Below are positions 43,735 through 51,218 of a stretch of 64,000 nt of DNA, in pieces. The stretch lies in contig JAHABX010000002.1 in the NCBI GenBank assembly GCA_018376135.1, forward strand, positions 62,001 through 126,000. The letters run 5' to 3'. Position 1 is the stretch's first letter, and every line of letters starts with the position of its first letter. The notes under the pieces were generated by a model that ran no database searches, had not been told where the DNA came from, and worked only from the letters and a program-made list of their open reading frames with translations. The translations under genes were made by a program, and so were the position numbers. Source of the stretch: Clostridiales bacterium. Lineage in GTDB: Bacteria > Bacillota > Clostridia > Lachnospirales > Lachnospiraceae.

Positions 43735-43759
43735 AGTGGTCTACTCTGCGAAAAGAGAT
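43735..43759 (-). repeat. Right inverted repeat of the recombinase element
   Basis: Reverse complement of 42261-42285 with one mismatch (G/C at the fifth base from the outer edge); core AGTGGTCTACTCTGCG. It lies 87 bases after the recombinase stop and 292 bases before the first gene of the secretion cluster. Confidence 0.92.
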
Positions 43760-43922
43760 ACCTGCAGATATGATTATTGAAAGGATAGCGCATTCTGCAC
43801 CGTGAAACAAGGGTAAACTGTATGGTAAATTCTGTTAAAAAATTCTGGCAGGACCGGCAGAAGACCTTACCGGGATGAGGTTCGGAAAACTGTCAGTCAC
43901 AGGTTTTGCCGGATATACCGAG

Positions 43923-43953
43923 AATGCCAGGCAGAGGGTATTTGTCTGGCATT
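43923..43953 (+). repeat. Hairpin in the leader of the secretion cluster
   Basis: AATGCCAG (43923-43930) and CTGGCATT (43946-43953) are exact complements, with partial pairing inside. There is no T-run, so it is not a standard terminator. It could be an RNA structure in the leader. Confidence 0.5.
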
Positions 43954-44051
43954 GTCAGTGTGCGTGCCATATACCGGAGGCGGCAGGGATAAGGAAGAAC
44001 CGGTGAAAAAATGTTTGACAGGCCGGATAAAAAGGATGAGGTTAGGATTGT

Positions 44052-44219
44052 ATGGGAATCACAGATGAAATGATGTTTTACGGAGGAATGGTTTTGACCG
44101 CCGCAGGCGTGCTGGGACTGGTCATATATCTGTTGACTGCCAGGCTGAGAGGAATGAAGCTGGATCTCCGGCTTGATCAGGAATATGGGAAAACGGAGGC
44201 AGACAAATGCCGGAAGTGA
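44052..44219 (+). CDS. Small single-span membrane protein, 55 aa
   Basis: Starts MGITDEMMFYGGMV and has one hydrophobic segment (about residues 9-29, ending VLGLVIYLL) followed by a basic then acidic tail (RLRGMKLDLRLDQEYGK). It overlaps the kinase start by 13 bases, and the kinase ribosome site GGAGG lies within it, so the two are likely coupled. The ribosome site of its own is modest (AGGA or GAGG). It has the size of small membrane parts found in type VII clusters, but I cannot assign it to one. Confidence 0.6.
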   Translation: MGITDEMMFYGGMVLTAAGVLGLVIYLLTARLRGMKLDLRLDQEYGKTEADKCRK

Positions 44220-47110
44220 TAGCTGGTACATATCAGATTATTAAACAGATCGGTGCAGGAGGAGGAGGTATTGTCTTTCTTGCGCGCCATCTGCGCCTGG
44301 AAAAAAATGTGGTCCTGAAAGCGGATAAAAGAAAGCTGACCACCAGACCGGAGCTTTTGCGTATAGAGGTCGATGTATTGAAGCATTTAAGTCATACCTA
44401 CATTCCTCAGGTATATGACTTTTTTGTGGAGAATGAAACGGTATATACGGCGATGGAATACATCGAGGGCGATAGTTTTGACAGGATATTGAAGCACGGA
44501 GAACCATTTTCACAGGCACAGGTGATCAAATGGGGCATGCAGCTTTTGGAAGCCCTTGCTTATCTGCACAGCCCCACCCATGGGGATCCGCCCCATGGAT
44601 ATACGCACAGTGATATTAAGCCTGCCAATCTGATGCTCACTCCGGCGGGAAATATCTGCCTGATCGATTTTAATATTTCGCTGGCATTGGGTGAAGAAAT
44701 GATCATCGGCCGCAGTGAGGGCTATGCCTCCCCGGAGCATTACGGCCTGGATTTTTCAACAGAGGGTTCTTATCGGGCGGATGGGAATACGGCCGGAATC
44801 GGGGACGGGAAAACCGGTCCTGTGTCTGCGGTCAGAAAGACGATTTCCACCATATTCAGTCGCAGCTCATCCGGAAGCACCGGGGCGTACAGAGGGACAA
44901 GCCGGTCCGGATACCGGCTGATCACACCGGATGTGCGTTCGGATATCTACAGTGTGGGAGCTACTTTGTATCATCTGCTGAGCGGCAGACGTCCGGCCTC
45001 CCAGGCGAAAAAGGTTGAGCCGTTATCTGCAAAGGAATTCAGTCCGCAGCTGGCACATATCATTAACCGGGCGATGGAACCGAATCCGAATCTGCGTTAT
45101 CAGACGGCGGATGAGATGCTGGAGGCGTTCCGACACATCCGGGAAAATGACAGCAGGGTCCGCAGGCTTCGGTTGGAACGGCGGATCGTCTGTACAGGGC
45201 TTACAGCGCTGTGCATCACCGGAGCAGGGACCTCGTTTGTGGGACTGAAGCGGATGGAGACCGCAGAAAGCTGGAAAAAGCTGGCGGAATATTCCCGGAA
45301 CGCACTGCAGGAAGGGGATCTGAAGGATTCGTTAAGGTATGCGCTGCAGGCATTTCCGGAGAAACAGCCATTGATACAGCCCGCATATATTGCGGAAGCA
45401 CAGAAGGCACTCACGGATGCGGTGGGTGTGTATGATCTGGCAGATGGATACAAGCCTCATGGCACTGTGGAACTTCCGTCAGCGCCCCTTGGTATGGCGA
45501 TTGCGCCGGACGGAACGACACTTTCCTGCGTTTACGCTTCTGCAGTCGCCGTTTACGATACCAGGACCTGTACCCTGCTCGCCACGCTGCCTGCGGCGGA
45601 ATCCGCGCTTTCAGAGGTGCGGTATCTGGATGCGGATACTATCCTTTACGCCGGAAAAGCCGGGATCAGCCGTTATGACATAAGGGAAGGGGCAGTGGGC
45701 TGGACAGGACAGCCGGCAACAGGCATCTGCATATCTGCGGACGGAAAACGGGCGGCAGGAGTTTATCGGGATGAAAGCAGTATTACAGTATATGATACGG
45801 AAACAGGACAGGTTCTCCGGCGTGTTGGACTGAACGGAAGACATCAGTCCGTGACGGTCAATGATATATTTGCCAATCCCAATGATAACCTGCTGGCGCT
45901 GAATGCGGATGGAACGCTTCTGGCAGTCAGTATGTCTGATGGCTCTCTGGAGCTGTTTGATCTGAAAAATGAAGCAGGGAACAGGATTATCATGGATCAG
46001 ACATCCGGTTATACGCATTTTGAGGGTGGCTTTTATCAGAATTATTTTGCGTTTTCGGCATCCGGCGTATCGGAATCTGTTTTTGCAGTTATTGATACCT
46101 CTTCGATGGAGCAGACCGGCGGTTTTCAGTCGGACGGATGCTTTCATGTGCAGACAGACGAGACGGGGATCTATGTGCAGACGGATAATCTGCTGGTGGA
46201 GATTGACCCTGTATCAGGAGAGCAGCGTCCGCTTGTGACAACTACAGAGAATATTCATGCTTTTGCAAGAAGTACGGATCATACACTGATCGCGACAGAA
46301 GGAGCCTATTCCTTTTTTGACAGCCATGCGGTAAAGATCGCTGAGGGTGAAAAAAAAGACGGGACGGATTTCGTTCAGACGGCAGAGGGAATGGCGGTGC
46401 TTGGAAGCCGCAGTACACCGTCGGTTCGGCTGATGACGTACGAAAATCATAAAGAGGCAGAGGTATTTACATACGATCCGGCGGCATCCCATGATGAGGC
46501 AAGGGTCAGTGCGGACGGAGAGCGGGTCATGCTTTTTTCCTGGCAGAGATTCCGGATCTATGACCGGAGCGGAAAGCTGGTCAATGAGACGGAGCTTCCG
46601 GATTCGGAACAGATCTACGATCAGCAGTTCAGGAGAAATGGAAATGAATCTTATCTGGAAGTAATCTATAACGATGGAAGATCCCGTATATACAGTGCCG
46701 CAGACGGTGCACTTCTCCGGGAAGTGCAGAATGCAGTGCCGGACGGCAGTATGTATGAGGAATTTCATGTGAATGGGATGCGTATCGAGTCACCGCTTCA
46801 CGGCGCACCGGTGGCATATGACGAGAAAACCGGAAAACAGATCCGGGTACTGTCGGAAGAAGATTATCTGACGTATGTAACGCCGGTGGGCGATCAGATG
46901 GTGGCGCAGTTCATAACTGCAGACGGTTATGGCTACGGGCAGCTTTTGAGCGCGGACTGTGAGGTACTGGCAGAACTGCCGTATCTGTGTGATGTGATCA
47001 ATCATGTGCTGGTTTTTGATTATCCGACAGGAAATCTGAGGCAGTCGCACATTTTTGATATAGAGCAGCTTTTAACGGCTGCACAGAATATCCTTGAAGA
47101 GGGACAATAA
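44207..47110 (+). CDS. Membrane Ser/Thr kinase-like protein with WD40-like ectodomain
   Basis: 967 residues. Kinase domain 1-315: glycine loop IGAGGGGIVF, Lys38 in VVLK, Glu54, catalytic loop HSDIKPANL (HRD Arg changed to Ser), then DFN at 154-156 instead of DFG, and an insertion of about 70 low-complexity Ser/Gly residues after GYASPEHYG. Lys, catalytic Asp, Asn and metal Asp are kept, so activity is possible. One membrane span follows (about 328-347). The rest is a helical segment (AEYSRNALQEGDLKDSLRYALQAFP) and a seven-bladed-like beta-propeller with WD/YVTN-type strands such as GMAIAPDGTTLSCVYASAVAVYD. GGAGG is seven bases before the ATG. First large gene of the cluster. Confidence 0.85.
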   Translation: MPEVIAGTYQIIKQIGAGGGGIVFLARHLRLEKNVVLKADKRKLTTRPELLRIEVDVLKHLSHTYIPQVYDFFVENETVYTAMEYIEGDSFDRILKHGEPFSQAQVIKWGMQLLEALAYLHSPTHGDPPHGYTHSDIKPANLMLTPAGNICLIDFNISLALGEEMIIGRSEGYASPEHYGLDFSTEGSYRADGNTAGIGDGKTGPVSAVRKTISTIFSRSSSGSTGAYRGTSRSGYRLITPDVRSDIYSVGATLYHLLSGRRPASQAKKVEPLSAKEFSPQLAHIINRAMEPNPNLRYQTADEMLEAFRHIRENDSRVRRLRLERRIVCTGLTALCITGAGTSFVGLKRMETAESWKKLAEYSRNALQEGDLKDSLRYALQAFPEKQPLIQPAYIAEAQKALTDAVGVYDLADGYKPHGTVELPSAPLGMAIAPDGTTLSCVYASAVAVYDTRTCTLLATLPAAESALSEVRYLDADTILYAGKAGISRYDIREGAVGWTGQPATGICISADGKRAAGVYRDESSITVYDTETGQVLRRVGLNGRHQSVTVNDIFANPNDNLLALNADGTLLAVSMSDGSLELFDLKNEAGNRIIMDQTSGYTHFEGGFYQNYFAFSASGVSESVFAVIDTSSMEQTGGFQSDGCFHVQTDETGIYVQTDNLLVEIDPVSGEQRPLVTTTENIHAFARSTDHTLIATEGAYSFFDSHAVKIAEGEKKDGTDFVQTAEGMAVLGSRSTPSVRLMTYENHKEAEVFTYDPAASHDEARVSADGERVMLFSWQRFRIYDRSGKLVNETELPDSEQIYDQQFRRNGNESYLEVIYNDGRSRIYSAADGALLREVQNAVPDGSMYEEFHVNGMRIESPLHGAPVAYDEKTGKQIRVLSEEDYLTYVTPVGDQMVAQFITADGYGYGQLLSADCEVLAELPYLCDVINHVLVFDYPTGNLRQSHIFDIEQLLTAAQNILEEGQ

Positions 47111-47145
47111 AAACTACTTAAATAAGACACAGGAGGACAACAAAA

Positions 47146-50100
47146 GTGAAAGTTATGAAGAGAGTACTGGCGTGTGCGCTGGCAGTCATGCTTGCTGTTC
47201 CGTCTGTCCAGGCAATGGCATCAGAACTGCCGGACAATACGGCGCCGGAATCTTCGGCTGCTGCGGAAGAGATGCCGGAAACGGCAGAATCTGTGAAGAC
47301 AGGTACGGAAGTGACCGCAGCGGATGAAAATGCAGGCACGGAAGTACCGGGTGCAGCAGAGGGAGCTGCAGAGGAGCCTGCGATTCCAGAAGAGGTCGGG
47401 GAGGTCCCGGCTGTTACAGAAGAACCTGCAGCAACGGACGGGACAGAGGCTCCGGCTACTACAGAAGAGCCTGCAGCCACGGACGGGACAGAGACTCCGG
47501 CTGCTACAGAAGAGCCTGCAGCCACGGACGGGACAGAGACTCCGGCTGCTACAGAAGAGCCTGCAGCAACGGACGGAACAGAGGTTCCAACTGTTACAGA
47601 AGAGACAGAAGCTCAGGCAGCGGAGGCTCCGGAAACAGCCGAGACAGAGGAGCCGGTACAGGAAGCAGAGCCGGAAGTGGATGAGGTTCAGTTCAATACG
47701 GGAAACCATGTGTGGAGCGTAGTGAATCAGGAAGCATTCATGGAACTGGAAATGGGAGATGCGTATTTCGAGGAGGATGGAAGCTATACCATCAATATCC
47801 CGGAAGCCAATCCGTTTTTCCCATATGAGGTGCAGTTCACCCATGACGGAGAGACCACAGAGGAGTGGTTCATGAATCCGGAGGACACTGTGGAGGTGGG
47901 CGGACATACGTTCCAGGTGTCTGCATACATTGACAATACAGTTCCGACCTATATGAACCTGGAAGTGGCAGGGGATACCGTGGCAGTATACCCGCAGAAG
48001 AAGGAATTCACGGACGAGGAAGAGGCGGCGGCCATGCCGATGTCCATGATCCCGCTGGAAAGCATGGAGCTTTCTGTGGATCTGAGTGGGTACACGCCGC
48101 TGGAGCTGACCATGGTGAAGATGAGCGGAATCTTTGAGAATCTGCCGGAGACGGCAAAGGTGGCATGGAAACGTGCCAATTACAGCAGTGACAATTATAC
48201 GCTCAGCAGTTCAGAGGATACCATCGACCTGAGCTGGGAAACTTCCAGCAACTATAACGAATGGGAGATGATCGTGGGAGACGGCGATCAGCTGAATCCT
48301 GAGAATATCCGTTATACAGTGAATATAAATACTACAGATGCCGGCGCATGGCTGCTTTCTAAAGCCTATGCACAGGATGAACAGGGGAACCGTTCCGAGG
48401 TATATGTAAGTGAATCGGACTACGATGATTATTACGACGACAGTGCAGTCAATACCGGTGATCTGGAAGGATCAAGAAGGCAGTATACCTATTACTCCAG
48501 CAGTGAAGTACAGGATAAGAAGCTGTATACCTGCCTGTCTATCGACAGCAGTTTGTTTGGAAACTCCCGCATCGGCAGTGTGAAGGTGGTTGAGGGCACT
48601 TATACAGACGCAGCCGATGCCGCACAGGCGAAGGATGTGACCGCTCAGGTGCTGTGTGCAGATATGACAAAGGCATCTGCTGGATATTCATCGGAGCAGC
48701 GAGTGACTGCATTTACCATGATCGGCTATGACGCTGCCGGAACCGTGATCGGTATCCTGCCGTTTTCCTGGTGCCGTTATGGCAACGTAAGTGAGCTGTA
48801 CGTGAAGCTTTACTCCAAAACAGATACGCAGACAGATCAGCTTGCCTCTTCCTGGATCTACGGAAAAGAGGTAAAGAGAAGTTTTGGTCTGAGAGAGCCG
48901 TATGCGCTGAACGGAACATACACGCTGGTTATGACATATGAGAAAAACAGCGGAGCGGATTATCCGGATGTGACGGCTGTTTATGTCGGAAAATATAATT
49001 CCATCGCGGAGGCGACTGCGGCCGGGGCTGTCAATATCAAGGACAGCGTGATGGGTGATATCAGCAGTGCTGCGGGCTACGCGGCGGATTACAGTGGGGG
49101 CGTATGGTTCACAGTGTTTGCAGGAGAGGACGGCAATGCAAAGCAGAGTGTGTATTCCTTCTGTGCGAAGACCGTCCGTTCAACGTGGGTGGATTCTCCG
49201 GACAGCGACTCAACGATGGATTTTTACGGACTGAAAGACGCCGACGGAAACTGGATCCCGTCATATGTCATCAGCGATGCGGATGATTCTTATGCAGAGA
49301 AGAATTATGTGACGATCCTGGTTGGCGAGAATGTGGATTTGAGTCAGAAATATGCACCTGTATTCAGTAAGGCCAGTAAAGCGACAGTCTATACAGAGGG
49401 AAGCAGGACTCCGGAGGAAAGCGGTAAAACGCTCCATTCCTTCGTAGGAGGACCGGTGCAGTATTCTGTATCTGCGGAAGACGGCATCAATTCCAAGAAT
49501 TACTGGGTACAGATCAGAAAGGCAGAAAGTGCTGACGGGCAGCTCTACATCAGCAGTCTGAAGGATGAGGATGCGGAGACCCGGGTGGAGAACGGCGTGA
49601 CCTACTCGATCCGTGAGGTGATGCTGGATGCTTATCACGATTACCGTCATGACATCTGTCTGGCCAATATCGGCAGTACGGAGCTTCCGGCATTATCTGC
49701 GGAGCTTTCCTCCAATGTGGTGGAGCTGGATCCGTACTGGACCCTTAACGGGAAACAGGCACTGGCAGGAATGCAGACCGTAGAAAGACCTGACTGGAGT
49801 TCCGATAAGGAAGGAGAGCTTCCGAATCTGGCAAAGCTTCGTCTGCGCGCTAAGGATGGAGTGGCAGACGGTACGGAGATCTCCGGAACGCTGACGATCA
49901 AATCAGGAGACAAGGTCCTGATGGTACTGACTCTGACCGGTATGGTGGGAGACCCGTGTATTACGACCACAGAGATTCCGGATGCGGTCAAATATGTGCC
50001 TTATGGAACCATGATCCAGAACAGCAACAAATACAGCTGGATACAGGTATCCTACGAGCTGGTGGAAGGTGTTCTCCCGGAGGGTATGGAGATCAGACCA

Positions 50101-51141
50101 AACGGAGAGCTTTACGGCGTCCCGCAGGAGACGGGAAGCTTTGCGTTTACTGTGTGCGCGTCCTTTGACTGTGCAAGAGAAAACTGTAATTTCCCGGAGC
50201 AGTATGCGGATCTGACGCTGACAGTCCAGGATAATACAGATGATAATGTTTATCTTTACGAAACAGACGGGAACTATACACTGGAGACGCCGATCGGTAG
50301 AGAAACAGCGGCTGGAAATCATTATTTCTATCTGGAGCAGATCGCAGACAGTCTGTTTGTATCCGAGGGTGTGCTTCCGGAGTTCCAGAATCTCTGGCTG
50401 AACGGTGAGAAGCTGACCGCGGGAACCGATTATACGGCGGTATCCGGAAGTACCAGAATCACAGTGAGCGCACAGACGCTTCAGAATAAAGCGGACAAAG
50501 ACGGCAGGAATACCATCGCAGCCGAGTTCCGTGTTGACGGCGATACAAATAAGGATCTGAAACGTACGGCACAGAACTTCTATTTGACGCTGAATGCGGA
50601 CGGCGGCGATTCAGGCAGTAATTCCGGCAGCTCGGGCGGTTCCGGCGGCAGCTCTGACGATGACGATGATGTGAGCGGCAGCACCGGCGGAGGAAGCAGC
50701 GCACCGGCTTTTGTAACCATCCGCGGACATGTGGTGGACGGAAACAGCAGAGCCATGGCAGGCTATACCGTAGAGCTTCATTCGACCCCGAGAACAACGG
50801 TAACGGATGGGAACGGTTATTTTGAATTTGCGAATGTGGAATACGGAACACATGAGCTGTTCGTTAAGGATGCAGCCGGAAATCTGCTGGCATCAAGACG
50901 TTTTGAGATCCGTGAGGGTGCAGCAGGCTATGCAGATGACATCTTTACGGCTCAGAATGGAATGATCGTCAACATGACCGTGACAATAGCAGGCGGTGCG
51001 ATGACATTTTCCAATGTATCCGTAGTCGGTGCACAAACCGGTGATACGACCCATGTGTACGGCTGGATGCTTGTACTGCTTGTATGCAGCGCAGCGCTGG
51101 CAGGCATGGCGATCTATAAGAAAAAAAGAAAACTCTCATAA
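47146..51141 (+). CDS. Large surface protein with signal peptide, TE-rich repeats and C-terminal anchor
   Basis: 1331 residues. Signal peptide VLACALAVMLAVPSVQAMA, then an acidic Thr/Glu/Pro/Ala stalk to about residue 175 with tandem 15-residue repeats (47419-47598). The middle, about 180-950, is beta-rich and unassigned. An Ig-like putative-binding segment (GVLPEGMEIRPNGELYGVP) occurs near 985, a Gly/Ser/Asp linker near 1160-1190, and a carboxypeptidase-regulatory-like fold (IRGHVVDGNSRAMAGYTVEL) near 1190-1270. The end is AQTGD, a membrane span and KKKRK, like a sortase signal of the (L)PxTGD type but with GA for LP. Start is GTG at 47146 with AGGAGG nine bases before. Likely displayed on, or anchored to, the membrane or wall. 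Confidence 0.82.
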   Translation: MKVMKRVLACALAVMLAVPSVQAMASELPDNTAPESSAAAEEMPETAESVKTGTEVTAADENAGTEVPGAAEGAAEEPAIPEEVGEVPAVTEEPAATDGTEAPATTEEPAATDGTETPAATEEPAATDGTETPAATEEPAATDGTEVPTVTEETEAQAAEAPETAETEEPVQEAEPEVDEVQFNTGNHVWSVVNQEAFMELEMGDAYFEEDGSYTINIPEANPFFPYEVQFTHDGETTEEWFMNPEDTVEVGGHTFQVSAYIDNTVPTYMNLEVAGDTVAVYPQKKEFTDEEEAAAMPMSMIPLESMELSVDLSGYTPLELTMVKMSGIFENLPETAKVAWKRANYSSDNYTLSSSEDTIDLSWETSSNYNEWEMIVGDGDQLNPENIRYTVNINTTDAGAWLLSKAYAQDEQGNRSEVYVSESDYDDYYDDSAVNTGDLEGSRRQYTYYSSSEVQDKKLYTCLSIDSSLFGNSRIGSVKVVEGTYTDAADAAQAKDVTAQVLCADMTKASAGYSSEQRVTAFTMIGYDAAGTVIGILPFSWCRYGNVSELYVKLYSKTDTQTDQLASSWIYGKEVKRSFGLREPYALNGTYTLVMTYEKNSGADYPDVTAVYVGKYNSIAEATAAGAVNIKDSVMGDISSAAGYAADYSGGVWFTVFAGEDGNAKQSVYSFCAKTVRSTWVDSPDSDSTMDFYGLKDADGNWIPSYVISDADDSYAEKNYVTILVGENVDLSQKYAPVFSKASKATVYTEGSRTPEESGKTLHSFVGGPVQYSVSAEDGINSKNYWVQIRKAESADGQLYISSLKDEDAETRVENGVTYSIREVMLDAYHDYRHDICLANIGSTELPALSAELSSNVVELDPYWTLNGKQALAGMQTVERPDWSSDKEGELPNLAKLRLRAKDGVADGTEISGTLTIKSGDKVLMVLTLTGMVGDPCITTTEIPDAVKYVPYGTMIQNSNKYSWIQVSYELVEGVLPEGMEIRPNGELYGVPQETGSFAFTVCASFDCARENCNFPEQYADLTLTVQDNTDDNVYLYETDGNYTLETPIGRETAAGNHYFYLEQIADSLFVSEGVLPEFQNLWLNGEKLTAGTDYTAVSGSTRITVSAQTLQNKADKDGRNTIAAEFRVDGDTNKDLKRTAQNFYLTLNADGGDSGSNSGSSGGSGGSSDDDDDVSGSTGGGSSAPAFVTIRGHVVDGNSRAMAGYTVELHSTPRTTVTDGNGYFEFANVEYGTHELFVKDAAGNLLASRRFEIREGAAGYADDIFTAQNGMIVNMTVTIAGGAMTFSNVSVVGAQTGDTTHVYGWMLVLLVCSAALAGMAIYKKKRKLS
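47419..47598 (+). repeat. Four tandem 45-bp coding repeats
   Basis: Units at 47419-47463, 47464-47508, 47509-47553 and 47554-47598, each encoding a 15-residue unit like EEPAATDGTETPAAT. Units 2 and 3 are identical, which points to recent duplication and likely copy-number variation between strains. Confidence 0.95.
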
Positions 51142-51151
51142 ATGAAACAGA

Positions 51152-51189
51152 ATATCCGGCTGTGCGGGACAGTCCGTGCGGCCGGATAT
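51152..51189 (+). repeat. Hairpin between surface protein and protease-FHA gene
   Basis: Perfect 9-bp arms ATATCCGGC / GCCGGATAT with further inner pairing, no T-run. It may slow a ribonuclease or reduce read-through between the two genes. Confidence 0.6.
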
Positions 51190-51218
51190 GTGATCATCTG
51201 AGAACGGGAGGAACAAGC

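Larger units (their letters stand above)
43648..44051 (+). other. Intergenic region: right inverted repeat, hairpin, leader of the secretion cluster
   Basis: A 404-base stretch without a supported gene. It holds a hairpin CGGAAACA / TGTTTCCG after the recombinase, the right inverted repeat, and a second hairpin at 43923-43953. A TTGACA at 43728-43733 abuts the right repeat, but the -10 position 17 bases on is only AAAAGA. Very short reading frames (18 to 21 codons) occur and are not supported. The promoter of the downstream cluster is not obvious. Confidence 0.7.

Noticed and set aside
43821..43877. Short frame starting MVNSVKKFWQDRQ near the right inverted repeat, considered as a secretion substrate remnant
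   Set aside because: Only 18 codons, no ribosome site and no similarity I can defend; it contains a Trp but no WXG motif.
44003..44074. Possible leader peptides (GTG at 44003, ATG at 44012) before the 55-aa membrane protein
   Set aside because: Around 20 codons each, overlapping each other in different frames; the first has a fair ribosome site but nothing else supports it.
47118..47525. Minus-strand Ser/Val/Gly-rich repeat protein opposite the stalk repeats
   Set aside because: It is the antisense reading of the TE-rich repeats and has no start signals.
47419..47598. Regular 45-base repeats that might suggest a CRISPR-like array
   Set aside because: The units are contiguous without spacers, in frame, and encode the TE-rich stalk of the surface protein.
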